Below are positions 8,013-18,100 of a stretch of 64,000 nucleotides of DNA, in pieces. Both the position numbers and the translations under genes were made by a program. Under the pieces are notes generated by a model. That model was not told the DNA's origin. It saw only the letters and a list, made by a program, of their open reading frames with translations, and searched no databases. The DNA is from UBA6522 sp963664945. Its GTDB lineage: Bacteria; Pseudomonadota; Gammaproteobacteria; Steroidobacterales; Rariloculaceae. The stretch is taken from the NCBI GenBank assembly GCA_963664945.1, contig OY761822.1:1798001-1862000 (forward strand), read 5' to 3'. How positions within the stretch are numbered: the stretch's first letter is position 1; each line of letters opens with the position of its first letter.

Positions 8013-10886
8013 TTGACGACCAGCCAGTCAATGCGGAGGCTCGCCATCGCGTGGCCTCTCGTTGCGGTTTTCGCACCGTGGGCGGCGACGGCGCAAGACG
8101 CGGACAGTTCCGCGGCCGATCAAACGGTGATTGAAGAAGTCGTGGTCGTCGGCTCGCTGATCCGGCGCCGGGTCGTGTACGAAGGTCGCGCGCCGGTGCA
8201 GACGCTGGACGCGGACCTGTTCGAGTCCGTCGGCGCTGCCCAGCCCGTGGATGTGCTTTCGAGCCTGACGGCGAACACGGGGTCCTATCTCGCCACGCAG
8301 CAGAACTACCTGCAGGGCGTAGCGCAATTCAGCCTGCGCGGCGTGGGGCTGTCGTCCACGCTGACGTTGATCAACGGCCGCAGGGCCGGGTTCGCGCCGG
8401 TGTCCAACGACGTGGGACAGAGTTTCTTCGACATCAACACGCTGCCCGTGCTGATGATCGAGCGGGTCGAGATTCTTCGGGACGGCGCCTCGGCCACGTA
8501 CGGTTCCCAGGCCGTTGCGGGGGTCGCCAATATCGTCACCCGACGAGGCTTTTCGGGCCTTGAGATCACCGGCGGGTATCGGTCCGCCAGCAATCGCGCA
8601 GTCGACCTGAATCTCGCCGCGGGCCTTGAGGGCCCGAGAGGCTACGTCAGCGTTTACGGCGCGTGGCTCGGACAGGACGAGAACTTCCGTACCGAGTTCG
8701 ACTGGATGATTCCGCGGGCCATCGACCCGGACGGCGACGGCGACATCGTGGAAGGCTCGTTCGATTCCGGGAGGGGGTCGCCCGGCAGCTTCCGCCGCGC
8801 GGTGGCTAACGACGACGGCAGTTTCGCTCCGTTCCAGGTCGGTGGCCTGGACGCGCCCCGTGTCCCGGACCCCGACTGCCGGGAAGGGGGCGGTTATCCG
8901 AGCGGTTCGCTTTGCCGGATGGATTTTTCAGACCAACGCACGATGATCGCCGCCGAACAAAGGGCGCAGTTCTTTGTCGACACGGAGTTCGACCTCGCGG
9001 GCGGGCTGACGATTTTCTCCGAAATCGGTTACTCGGTGAACGAGGTGACCGACCGCGTGGGCAACATGCTGCTCTTCAGGGGCAACGTGGAGCGCACCAA
9101 TGAATTCTTCGTTCCCGCCGAACACCCCTTCAATTTCTGGACCGAACCGGACGGCGTGCTCACCTACGTCGCGCCGTCGGAGTGGAACCCCGGAGTTCAC
9201 GAGGCGGTGCCGGTCGGCTATTTCGGCCGGCCGCTGGGCGCGGAGGCGGCCGGGGAGAATTCCGGCGACGAGTTGCGGGAGTTCGAGAACCTGAGGGTGA
9301 TGGTCGGCCTGGACGCCGAGCTGTCCGGCGGATGGACGGGCGAAGGCTATTTTTCCCACGCCCGCTCCGACCTGGCAGTGAACTCCGAACGCCACTGGAT
9401 CGCCGCGGAGTTTGCCCAAGCGGTGGCCGGGGGGCAGTGGAACCCCTTCGGCACCCGGCTGGTCGCGCCCGGTCTGGTCACGCCCAAGACCGTGCAGGGC
9501 GACGGGTTGGCGCCGGCGCTGGCAGGCAGACGCGCCGCCAACGATCCCGGGACGTTGCGACTGTTCGAGGGCGTACGCACGGAAAGCGCCGCAAGCGTGC
9601 AGAACGTGGCGGAGTTCGTGGCCAGCGGCGACCTGTTCCAGTGGCGCGGCCAGCCGGTGGCGCTGGCCACCGGCGCGCAGTACCGCGACCTGCAATACAC
9701 GTATCGGCCCGATCCGCTGAACGCCGCCGGCGAAGGGCCGCAGGAGATTCGCGACCTTGCGCGAGACGCGGAGCAGCGCGTGTGGGCGGTTTTTGCCGAG
9801 AGCCTGTTGTACCTGGGCGATCGCTCCGAGTTGCAGCTCGCCGTGCGCCACGAGCGCTACGACCAGGCCGGAGGCTCCACGGACCCGAAGATCGCCGCGC
9901 AGTTCTTCGCCAACGACTGGCTCTCTCTGCGCGGATCCTGGGGCACGTCCTTTCAGGCGCCCAGCGTCTTTCAGGCCGCCGGCAACACCGGTTCGCGCAC
10001 GCTCACCGATCCGTTTCGCTTCGACGCGCAGGGTGTCGGGCGATGCACGATCGGTCCGGCGGGCGAGATCCTCAACCGCGGCGACAACTTCGCCGTCGCC
10101 ACGGTGTTGCGCGGCGGTGGATCGAGGCCGCAGACCGCGCGCCTGGCCAACATCGGCCTGCTCCTGCAGCCCCGGATCAATTCCGCCGTCAGCCTGGATT
10201 ACTGGACGCTCGACTACCGCAGCGTCATCGCCCAGGGGCGCAGCTTTCAGGCCATCGTGGACAACGATTGCCGTGACGACGGCCAGACCGGCGACCCGCG
10301 AGTGCAGCGGGATTCCTCGGGCCAGCTCGCCGTGGTGACGACCGACTACGAGAACGTCGGGGCGGTGAGCAGCCAGGGTCTGGATGTCAACGCCTACCAC
10401 GACTTCCTGACCAGCGCCGGCGACGTCCGCCTCAGCGCGGACGCCACGCTGCTGACGCGTTTCGACGTGGATTCCGCAGGCACGGGGTACACCGACCAGC
10501 TCGGCAATCGCAACGACACCAATGGCTTCGCGCCCACCCCCGAACTGCGCCTGAATCTCGGCGTCACCTGGCGCTTCCGACCGCATGCGGCCGGCCTGAC
10601 GGTCCGCCACATCGATTCGTACAGGAACGACGAGGTCGCGTCGCTGCCGAAAATCGCCGCCTGGACGACGCTGGACGTGAACTACGGCTACGAGGTGACC
10701 AGCCTGCCGGGCAGCGGCGAGGCCACGCTCTTTGTGGGCGCCCGGAACCTGGCGGACAAGGACCCGCCCCCGCTACCCACCGGACGCGACGGCGTTCACC
10801 GCTACAACCTGCGACCGGGATTCGACGGCTTCGTGCACGACATCAAGGGCCGCACGCTCTATGTTCGGTTTCGCTACCGCCAGTGA
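8013..10886 (+). CDS. TonB-dependent outer-membrane receptor
   Basis: About 957 residues. A signal peptide (MRRLAIAWPLVAVFAPWAAT) is followed by a short TonB-box-like segment (IEEVVVVGSLI), a plug domain (LRGVGLSSTLTLINGRR, then VERVEILRDGASATYGSQAV) and a 22-strand-type barrel ending in the aromatic LYVRFRYRQ. These receptors import scarce substrates such as siderophores, cofactors or glycans with TonB energy; the ligand is not evident. I use a TTG at 8013 because GGGAG lies six bases upstream; an ATG at 8031 is the alternative. The longer open frame to 7614 only translates tandem repeats. Confidence 0.92.
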   Translation: MTTSQSMRRLAIAWPLVAVFAPWAATAQDADSSAADQTVIEEVVVVGSLIRRRVVYEGRAPVQTLDADLFESVGAAQPVDVLSSLTANTGSYLATQQNYLQGVAQFSLRGVGLSSTLTLINGRRAGFAPVSNDVGQSFFDINTLPVLMIERVEILRDGASATYGSQAVAGVANIVTRRGFSGLEITGGYRSASNRAVDLNLAAGLEGPRGYVSVYGAWLGQDENFRTEFDWMIPRAIDPDGDGDIVEGSFDSGRGSPGSFRRAVANDDGSFAPFQVGGLDAPRVPDPDCREGGGYPSGSLCRMDFSDQRTMIAAEQRAQFFVDTEFDLAGGLTIFSEIGYSVNEVTDRVGNMLLFRGNVERTNEFFVPAEHPFNFWTEPDGVLTYVAPSEWNPGVHEAVPVGYFGRPLGAEAAGENSGDELREFENLRVMVGLDAELSGGWTGEGYFSHARSDLAVNSERHWIAAEFAQAVAGGQWNPFGTRLVAPGLVTPKTVQGDGLAPALAGRRAANDPGTLRLFEGVRTESAASVQNVAEFVASGDLFQWRGQPVALATGAQYRDLQYTYRPDPLNAAGEGPQEIRDLARDAEQRVWAVFAESLLYLGDRSELQLAVRHERYDQAGGSTDPKIAAQFFANDWLSLRGSWGTSFQAPSVFQAAGNTGSRTLTDPFRFDAQGVGRCTIGPAGEILNRGDNFAVATVLRGGGSRPQTARLANIGLLLQPRINSAVSLDYWTLDYRSVIAQGRSFQAIVDNDCRDDGQTGDPRVQRDSSGQLAVVTTDYENVGAVSSQGLDVNAYHDFLTSAGDVRLSADATLLTRFDVDSAGTGYTDQLGNRNDTNGFAPTPELRLNLGVTWRFRPHAAGLTVRHIDSYRNDEVASLPKIAAWTTLDVNYGYEVTSLPGSGEATLFVGARNLADKDPPPLPTGRDGVHRYNLRPGFDGFVHDIKGRTLYVRFRYRQ

Positions 10887-10958
10887 GCCCAGGGGCGAGG
10901 GTGTGTGCGGATATCCCTCGAAAGCGTCATGTGGCGGCGAACGGGCCAGTGATGGCCA

Positions 10959-10985
10959 TTGGCGAGGAGTCCTCGCCATTCATTT
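10959..10985 (+). terminator. Putative terminator after the TonB receptor
   Basis: GGCGAGGAGTCCTCGCC forms a seven-pair stem with a three-base loop and is followed by ATTCATTTT. The T-tract is weak, so termination is only probable. Confidence 0.5.
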
Positions 10986-11023
10986 TCACATGAGATCGAC
11001 GCGGCCAACACGCTCGCGAATAC

Positions 11024-11539
11024 CTACATCTTCAATAAGCCCGACACGTTGTCGGTAGCAACATAGTCTTTTCCGTTTCCACAAGCGTTGGCCATCCTGG
11101 CGCTTGATTGCTTCTCTCGCAGTTGCCGGAACAATTTGACCTCGCTAGCCTTAACGTACCGCCAAGATTGGGGTACCGTAAAACTACTCAATCGCTTTCT
11201 CAACTCCGCCAAGGAAGCAGGAGAGTCAAACTCCCACACATCCGCAATGCCCAACGCGTACGCTACATTACTGCCGCGATAGTAGTCGTCAAATTCAGGC
11301 TTGCGAATGCAGGCGATATTGGCAACTTCATGCCAAATATCTTCCGGGGTACCCTTCCAGACCTGATCCACACGAAAGCCGCCCCGCAAAACCCTCGCCG
11401 GGCTCGTGACGTAGATAAACACCTCTCTGTTTTCGGCGAACTGGGCGAACCGGCGCCTGAGTTCCACCAGCTTGAGCTTACTGAACACCAAATCGGCAAA
11501 GCGCGGATGGAGCGACAGAAGCACAGGGGGGGCGGTCAT
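11024..11539 (-). CDS. ASCH/PUA-like domain protein
   Basis: 171 residues. The start LLSLHPRFADLVFSKLKLVE followed by LRRRF is the ASCH motif (hydrophobic strand, HPRxAxxI, K-x-VELRR), and VFIYVTSPARVLRGGFRV continues the PUA-like barrel. ASCH domains bind RNA or modified nucleotides, and some members are amidohydrolases of modified nucleosides. The start overlaps the stop of the upstream GNAT-PIN gene by four bases, so the two are translationally coupled and likely act together. It is the last gene of an operon that also appears to include the RES/Xre pair. The specific role is unknown. Confidence 0.75.
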   Translation of the reverse strand: MTAPPVLLSLHPRFADLVFSKLKLVELRRRFAQFAENREVFIYVTSPARVLRGGFRVDQVWKGTPEDIWHEVANIACIRKPEFDDYYRGSNVAYALGIADVWEFDSPASLAELRKRLSSFTVPQSWRYVKASEVKLFRQLREKQSSARMANACGNGKDYVATDNVSGLLKM

Positions 11540-13545
11540 GCCGCCATCCCCGAGAATCCTGCGTTCATGATCCTCAGAAACAATTCATTTTCGATTCGTC
11601 TTGGCGCCTGCAGCGGAACATGTTGACGTTCTTCCATTCTCCTTAAATCGTCCAGACTGACCCGACGTGGAAAAGCGAAGGTGTGGGAAAACTCCAAAGC
11701 CATAATCTTGCGCTTGAGATCACCATGGCACATCCGCTCAACGTCAGACCAATCCAACGCGCCTAACTTTCGATACCTTCGGAACAGGGTCTTGGGCGTT
11801 CCGACCTCCACCGACCGGAGGTGCGAACAGGCGCTAATCGCCTGTTCTGGATGGCTTTCGTACCAAAGCAATCGACCCGGCGCTCGTAGCATGCGGGAAA
11901 GCGTATTTGCTCGAAAATAGACGTTTTCCCAGCGCATCAATATCTGGGACTTCCCCCCAAACAGGTCGCCTCCGGCCTTCTTTCTGTCGAACAAGCTCAT
12001 CGCATAATCTGGCTTGATCGGGATGATGAAACTTGTCTCTTCGACGTCCGTAAACGCCGCTGGAGAGCATCGAGCCAACAACTCGCTTCCCGCGAGACTT
12101 GCCCATGCGCCCAATGCGTCGGGGAAGCACAGGCTCGCCTTGCGCTCAACCTCGGGTCGGGTCATTACGCCAGTCGGGCAGAGTCTCACGAAATCCGGTC
12201 CAACATAGTGAAACCCCGCTGCCACCAGAACTCTCTTCAAGGATACTACCAATCCGTTGCCCTTAATCCTGATGGCGGTAACGCCCTTGGCGACGCACTC
12301 GGCCAAAACGTCCGAAACCAGGAATTGCTCGATCAAGCGCCGATTGTCGGTTCTCGCAGCGCGGATGAAGGGGATGGTCGCGCAATCACTTTCCTTCATC
12401 CATACCCTTGCTCCCAGAATCTCATCCTGTCGGACAAGGACTTCGAACGTGCGATCCTCTGGGCAAGACAGGTGCGTTTGAAGCGTCTGCCGGAGTTTCC
12501 CTTTTCGTTCGTGTGGGTAACGCAGGATATCCAATACTGGGGTCAGATCATCCGCCTGAACCCTGCGCCAAGCCAGATCTTGACCGGATACGGGAAGTGG
12601 CCTGTAGGACGCCCTTTGGACAGATTCATGCAACTGTATGACTAGCTCAACAGGGTCGACAACCTCAATGGCAACAAGGCCCTTTATTTTCTTGCGACGG
12701 CGGAGGATTTTGTCGTCTCTCGTCACAAATGTGCTGACATCGGACGCTGCTGTCTTGGCGAGATGCCTGACGTCGGACCGGTCTGAATCAGTGTTCGGTT
12801 TCAGTAAGCATGCCAGTTCGCTTTCAAATTGCTCCGCTAACTCTCTGTCGTGGGCTACCGTCGAGTAGGAGTTGGCGAGGGCGCGCGAGTCGCGCCTTAC
12901 TATCGGATCCTCATGACGATTCAATTCGAGAAAAACCTCATCCGTGATATGAATGTCAATCAAGTCGATCAAGAAATCGGCGAGAAGTGCCTTGGAGGGG
13001 TTAGTTTCCTCCGACGGAGGTTCTTTGAAGTGAATCAGGACGTTTGTGTCAATGACCACATCTCGCGCTTGATCCGATGCGCTTTCCTTGAAGAGATCTC
13101 GTTGGCTGGATTTCTTCAGCCGATATTCCCAGCAAGTCAATAGATGACCATCGAGCGACCGGCCGGGCTTTTCAGTTATCGGAATGAAACCCAGCTTGGA
13201 CCAAAGCGCATCCACACCGTAGTCTGTCCTGCAGTTGAGCCGAATCACGCTCTGCGTGGTGCATTGAGACTTGACAGCTTCGAATAGGCGATTCGCCATG
13301 CCTTGCCCGCGAAAGTGCTGCGCGACACACAAGTGGGCAATACGGACGCGGTCTGGATACCTGGCGAAAAGCAGGTATCCGACGAGATCGTCATTGTCAG
13401 TCCTGGCACCCAACACCGTTCCGCCGTCAAGATGACTGTAAAGAGCCTCGCGTGGCAGAAAGCCAAGGGTCCTGCTGTTCTCCTTCATCAATCGATCAAG
13501 TTGGTCGAAGTCCGACCGGGTCAGCGTTGAGATCGGAGGTTCCAT
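11536..13545 (-). CDS. GNAT-PIN-GNAT-like-PUA fusion protein
   Basis: 669 residues with a rare domain order. Residues 1-145 are a GNAT acetyltransferase (acetyl-CoA loop AQHFRGQGMANRLFEAV). Residues 160-300 are a PIN nuclease domain with its acids in place: VVIDTNVLI, EVFLELNRHED, SDRSDVRHLAK and FVTRDDKIL. Residues 305-480 look like a degenerate second GNAT module. Residues 500-640 resemble a PUA/ASCH fold (FIIPIKPDYAMSLF, PGRLLWYES, SVEVGTPKTLFRRYRKLG). GNAT toxins can acetylate aminoacyl-tRNA and PIN domains cut RNA, so an RNA-targeting toxin or defence effector is a fair inference. AAGGA lies five bases before the ATG. It starts 16 bases after the RES gene and is coupled to the ASCH gene. 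Confidence 0.75.
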   Translation of the reverse strand: MEPPISTLTRSDFDQLDRLMKENSRTLGFLPREALYSHLDGGTVLGARTDNDDLVGYLLFARYPDRVRIAHLCVAQHFRGQGMANRLFEAVKSQCTTQSVIRLNCRTDYGVDALWSKLGFIPITEKPGRSLDGHLLTCWEYRLKKSSQRDLFKESASDQARDVVIDTNVLIHFKEPPSEETNPSKALLADFLIDLIDIHITDEVFLELNRHEDPIVRRDSRALANSYSTVAHDRELAEQFESELACLLKPNTDSDRSDVRHLAKTAASDVSTFVTRDDKILRRRKKIKGLVAIEVVDPVELVIQLHESVQRASYRPLPVSGQDLAWRRVQADDLTPVLDILRYPHERKGKLRQTLQTHLSCPEDRTFEVLVRQDEILGARVWMKESDCATIPFIRAARTDNRRLIEQFLVSDVLAECVAKGVTAIRIKGNGLVVSLKRVLVAAGFHYVGPDFVRLCPTGVMTRPEVERKASLCFPDALGAWASLAGSELLARCSPAAFTDVEETSFIIPIKPDYAMSLFDRKKAGGDLFGGKSQILMRWENVYFRANTLSRMLRAPGRLLWYESHPEQAISACSHLRSVEVGTPKTLFRRYRKLGALDWSDVERMCHGDLKRKIMALEFSHTFAFPRRVSLDDLRRMEERQHVPLQAPRRIENELFLRIMNAGFSGMAA

Positions 13546-13561
13546 GCGTCCTTATGCTCCG

Positions 13562-14146
13562 TTAACCCCGGAACCACTTTCCGAACTCCAACACGCGCAG
13601 CCGCCGAGCCACATTGCGGGAAGACGCGGGAAACCAGGCCAATTCACGTCCCGCGCCATCGCGGGATTGGGCGGAGAGAGCCCGAACGCCGCGCAAACCC
13701 GCTTCTTTGATCCCCTCCCCGATGCGCTGACAACGAGGATGCGTCACTGGCGCGCCATCTCCATCAAGCGGATAAGTTTCGGGCAAGCCAGCGGCGCGCA
13801 GGCCAGCCACGGTATGAGCCTCACACACGAGTTGCCGGTGGGGCAAGGCGCACCCGACCAGAACGGGTCCTGTTTCATCGCGAAGATCCTCCGGTTCGTA
13901 CGGCCAATGCGCGATGAAGATGCGCAGATTCAATCGCGCCGTCAACATGTCTTCGTTGAGATAGAGCACCGGAAAACTGTCCGGCGGATTCCACCGCCCT
14001 CCTCGACGGCCCGCGAAACCGGGGTCGAGGGGGTTCTCCCAAGCCGGGTCTGCGACGCGCAACCATTCCCGACCGTCGGGAAGCGTTTCCCGCAAGAATT
14101 CCACGCTCAGCCGTGGACTTGCTCGAACGCGAACATTTCGCGACAC
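13562..14146 (-). CDS. RES-domain toxin
   Basis: 194 residues from the GTG at 14146. The core GGRWNPP followed by VLYLNEDMLTARLN is the RES motif: arginine, glutamate and serine residues of an ADP-ribosyltransferase-like fold. Characterised RES toxins break down NAD+ and stop growth. The gene overlaps the end of its Xre-type antitoxin gene by 40 bases; a GTG at 14104, two bases after the antitoxin stop, is an equally good start and would remove 14 residues lacking family features. A TAA stop is followed after 16 bases by the GNAT-PIN gene. Confidence 0.85.
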   Translation of the reverse strand: MSRNVRVRASPRLSVEFLRETLPDGREWLRVADPAWENPLDPGFAGRRGGRWNPPDSFPVLYLNEDMLTARLNLRIFIAHWPYEPEDLRDETGPVLVGCALPHRQLVCEAHTVAGLRAAGLPETYPLDGDGAPVTHPRCQRIGEGIKEAGLRGVRALSAQSRDGAGRELAWFPASSRNVARRLRVLEFGKWFRG

Positions 14147-14556
14147 GCAGCCAAGACGCCCCGAGTATCGCCGGCAGCCAGCAACTCCAGCAGGGAAACG
14201 CCGTCAAGGGCACGCATCGGGCGCCGAACCACCGCGGGGATTCTGTCGCGCTTGAGGTAATGCACCAGCAAATCGGTGGCGGCGGCCAAATCCGACAAGA
14301 TGGTTTTTCGCTCGGCGGGCGCACCCTTGCGCAGCCACTTGCCGATCGCCTGACGGCTGACGCCGAAGCAGCGAGCCGCCTCCGCCTGGCTGAGACCCCA
14401 CGCCCCGAGCGTCCGCGCCAAGGTTTGCCCGGCTCGCTGGCGATCGAGACTGTCTGCAAACGCATCGAGCCAGGCGTCCTCGTGCCCGTGCGCGGCGAAT
14501 ACGTGAAGCGCCGCCTCTTCCGGACCGAGGTCCCGGAGTACCGTTTCCGGGCGCAT
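14107..14556 (-). CDS. Xre/MbcA-type antitoxin of the RES pair
   Basis: 149 residues. A helix-turn-helix (LSQAEAARCFGVSRQAIGKWL) is followed by a C-terminal helical region (DLLVHYLKRDRIPAVVRRP, LLELLAAGDTRGVLAACREM) like that of antitoxins paired with RES toxins. It should bind RES and repress the operon. The ATG at 14556 is chosen because AGGAG lies eight bases upstream; the longer frame starts inside the operator. The downstream RES gene overlaps its end. Upstream palindromes support autoregulation. Confidence 0.83.
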   Translation of the reverse strand: MRPETVLRDLGPEEAALHVFAAHGHEDAWLDAFADSLDRQRAGQTLARTLGAWGLSQAEAARCFGVSRQAIGKWLRKGAPAERKTILSDLAAATDLLVHYLKRDRIPAVVRRPMRALDGVSLLELLAAGDTRGVLAACREMFAFEQVHG

Positions 14557-14590
14557 GGTCAACTCTCCTCGCATAGCCTGACCCCCGGGA

Positions 14591-14626
14591 TTGACAACCA
14601 TCTGTCAACCGCTACCGAATGTCAAC
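14591..14626 (-). promoter_or_regulatory. Putative operator of the Xre-RES operon
   Basis: TTGACAACCATCTGTCAA is an inverted repeat with six-base arms, and a further GTCAAC half-site follows at 14621. It sits just upstream of the antitoxin start, where autorepression is expected. The reverse-strand TTGACA could also be a -35 element. Confidence 0.5.
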
Positions 14627-14658
14627 CCAATCGTAGAAATTTCCTTACCCATACAGCA

Positions 14659-14700
14659 GTCAGGCTGCACAAGGGTCTGATTATTCAGAAGCGGCTGCCA
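14659..14700. repeat. 42-bp motif shared with the far end of the window
   Basis: GTCAGGCTGCACAAGGGTCT followed by GATTATTCAGAAGCGG resembles the sequence at 63858-63900, with most positions identical. Its centre (CTGATTATTCAG) is an imperfect palindrome. The function is unknown; a recombination or protein-binding site is possible. Confidence 0.5.
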
Positions 14701-14793
14701 CGAGTTAGCAAAATGAAAGAGGGTTTGATTCAATTCGAGCGCGCGCATTCCTGATGTAGTATTGCCTTCACAATGATCTGCGAGGGACATCAA

Positions 14794-15066
14794 GTGGCGA
14801 AACGCGCAAGTCTGTCGATCAGCGAACCGAACGAGAGATGGATACAGGCCCAAGTGGACAGCAAGGCGTTTTCCAGCCGAAGCGAAGTGCTGAACGATCT
14901 GATCCGCAAGGCGCGGGCGACTGAGGCTATCCGAACGCGGCTCAAGTCCGCTGAGCGCTCCGTTAAGGAACGGGGCTGGGTCACCAAAACGCCGGAGGAA
15001 TTGCTCGACGGCTTTAGAGAGAAAGCCCGCCGGGATGGCGATTGCGGGACAGCAGAATCTGGATGA
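14794..15066 (+). CDS. ParD-like antitoxin without its toxin
   Basis: 90 residues from the GTG at 14794, which has GAGG eight bases upstream. The ribbon-helix-helix start KRASLSISEPNERWIQAQVD, then SSRSEVLNDLIRKAR, is that of ParD antitoxins, followed by a 45-residue tail including WVTKTPEELLDGFREKARRD. ParE normally overlaps or follows immediately. Here the overlapping ATG at 15035 gives only a 10-codon frame (MAIAGQQNLD) ending in a stop, and no ParE-like sequence lies between this gene and the converging cluster at 15125. The toxin therefore seems lost, leaving a solitary antitoxin. Confidence 0.75.
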   Translation: MAKRASLSISEPNERWIQAQVDSKAFSSRSEVLNDLIRKARATEAIRTRLKSAERSVKERGWVTKTPEELLDGFREKARRDGDCGTAESG

Positions 15067-15124
15067 GTGGCTGTAGGTCCGGCACAAGCCGGCGGGGAGG
15101 TTTGCCGCGTGCCTGACCCCCTGC

Positions 15125-18100
15125 TTACGGCTCTTCGGACCGGCTCAACCGCCGGAAATACTCCGCCACCGCTTCCTCATACTCCGTCGCAACGCCGGCG
15201 GGCGCTTCGGTCCGCACCGCCGTTTCGCCCTCGTTGGTGTCACTTGCGGTGAGCTGCAGTTCCAACTGCTCCATCAAGTTCAGCATGGCCAGGTATTCCT
15301 GCTCCACGATCTCCCGATTGGCGCCCGTGAGACCGCGGCGCAGGGCATCGCCCACTCTGCGGATCGCCTCGAGTTCCTCGGCCGTCAGGGCGTCCTCGGT
15401 CCTGAGACGATTACCCAATGTCAGCAAGTTGCTTCCGGCCGCCTGCAGCTCGGCTTCCAGGCGCTCGCGCATTTGCGGGTCCAGCGCCAATCCCTGGGTG
15501 GGATCCCAGAAGCCCAGGCCGCGCCGGTCGGTGTCGAACGCTCCGCCGCCGCCCGGGCCGAATCGGTTGCCGCCCAGCGCGCCGCCGCCGGCCTGTTGGC
15601 CCGGTTGGGTGCCCCCAGCCTGCTGGCCCGGCTGGCCGCCGCCAGCCTGCTGGCCGGGTTGACCGCCGCCCGCCTGGGCGTTCTCGCCCGGCTGGTCACC
15701 GGCGGCACCGGCTTGAAGCGTCGCAAGTTCGCGCCGTAGCGCCTGAAGTTCGGCCACCAGTTCGGAGGTGGGATATTCTTCCGCCTGGCGGCCCTCGCGG
15801 GCTTCGCGGCTGGCCGTGGCCAGCGCCCGCTCGGTATCGCGCTCCAGGTCCTCGATCGCCGCGGTGGTCACCCCCTCGAAGGGCGCCAGTTCGTCCGCGA
15901 GGCCGCGGCGAATGCGTTCGGCGGCGGCCCCAAGCCGCAATGCGGCCTGGGTCTGCTGGAGGTCCGCCAGCGCCTGGTAGAGTTCCTCGGAGGCCTCCGG
16001 TGTCTGCCCCCGGAACTGATTCGCCACCGACTGGATGTCCTGCTCCAGCGCCTCCAGGTCTTCCTGCATCACCCACTTGCGTTCCGACAGGTCGACCGCT
16101 TCCTCGTAGCTCAAGGGGTTGTCGCGAGTGCCGTCGGGATTTCGGCTGCGGAACGCCTCGTTGGCGACTTGCTGCAACTCCGCGGCGATGCGGCGCTGCT
16201 CTTCCAGCAGTGTCCGGGAACGTTCGTTGAGGTCCGAAAACGCGGCTTCGGCCGCCGCCTGGCGTTGGTCGGTGAGCTGCTCCAGCGCCTGGTCCAGTTG
16301 CCGGCGGGCCTGCTCGATGGCGCGCTGGGCCTGCTCCGGCGTCATCTCGCCCTGGGATTGCGCCCGGTCCATCGCCCGCAGCGCGTTGTCGAGCTGGCGG
16401 ATGGCTTCCGTGGTGGCATTGGCCAGTTGGCCGGGTTGCCCGGACTGCTGGCCGCCTTGCTGACCCTGCTGGCCCTGCTGGCCCTGCTGGCCCTGTTGGC
16501 CTTGCTGTTGCTGCTGCTCCGCGGCCGCCTGCCTGAGTTCTTCAAGCTGGCGCCGCAATTCCTCGGTCTCGCGCCTGAGCTGCTCCTGCTGCCAGCGTTC
16601 CTGCTCGGTCATTTGCTGCTGCCGGCCGGCCTGGCGGGCCAGGTTCTCCTGCCGCCGGGCCAGTTCCTGCAGCTTGGCGATGGCCTCGTCGAACTCCGCC
16701 TCGGGCGTGTCGAAGGAGACCGCGGATTCGGTCTCGTACTGGTTCTTCTCCAGGTCCATTTCCAGTTCGAACAGTTCCGCCAGGTCGCGGCCGGCGAATC
16801 CGCCGGCGCCGCCACCGCCGCCGCCCTGGTTGAAGGACACCTGGATATCGGTGAACACCGACTCGGCCTTAAGCAGATGCTGCAGCGCCTCCTGTTCGGA
16901 AGGCACCGCCTCGTCGAACCGCAGGTCCGCGAGTCGCTCCGCGGCGGGCGCCATGGCCTCCGCCGCGCTCTCGAGGCTGTTGACGAAGGTCTGGATCTGC
17001 TCGTCCACGGCGGTGAGCTGCCGCGCCCGGGTCCGGTTGGCCAGCGTGCGGGCCTGATCGGCCAGCGTGCGCTGCAACTCCGCCAGCATCGCGGCATTGT
17101 CCCCGAGCTGCTGCTCGTCCAGGAAGCCGGCGACCTGCTCCTGTTCGCGGATCAGGTTCCAGGTGGCCAGGAGAATCTCCTTCTGGCGCTGGGAGATCTC
17201 GTTCTGCTCCCCGCCGCCTCCGCCCCCGCCGCCACCGCCGCCCTGCATGGACTGGGTGTAGGAGCGTTCGAACGGCTGGACCTCGATGAAGAAGAGGTCG
17301 GTCCGCTCGGAGGCGTCCCGATCGTGGGCCTCGGCATAGTAGGAAATGAGATCGCCGGGTTCGAGACCGGAGGTCGTATCCGTCGCGTCCTCCGCGCCGG
17401 TTGCGCCGGTTGCGCCGGTCACGCCCGACGTGACGGCTTCGCGGACCTCGTCGAGACGATCCACCGTCAGGCGGTTCCCTTCCAGCAGGTCCTGCAGGCC
17501 ACCCGCTGCGGCGGCGCTCGCCGGCTTTTCGAGCTCCTCGAGGTACAGCACCTCGTCGCTCTGGGCGTAGGCGCCGTCCGCGCCGAGTTCGACGATGTTC
17601 CACTCGCCGCCGTTGACCGAGTAGTGCAACTCAAGCCGATCCAGGCCAAAGTCGTCTTCGGCCTCCACCCGCACGGAGACCTCCTCGATATTGCTGGCCC
17701 GCCAGTCGCGCCCGGGCCGCGCCACGTTGACTTCGGGCTTGTTGTCGGGGATCACGTCGATGAAATAGTCGTCGGTGAGACGCACGGGATCGTCGGCGAA
17801 GAAGGTCGAGACGAAATATTCGCCGTTCTCGCTCACCTCGAGCACGCCGGTGGCCACGTCGCCGTCCGCCGTCATTTCCAGGGTCTCGCCGTTGACGATC
17901 AGCTCGGCGTCGCCCAGCGGCTGATCCGTGGTGACCTCCACCTCGACCCGCGTTCCCGCCACGGCGTTGATGTCGCCGCCCGGATCATCGGTCTCGGTTT
18001 CGAGCTGCGTCCAGCGCGGGTAGTGGTAGGTGAGCTTGAGGTTCCTCACCCGCGGCAGGTCGACCACGTCGACCAGGTATTCCTCGCTGTGCACGCCCGA

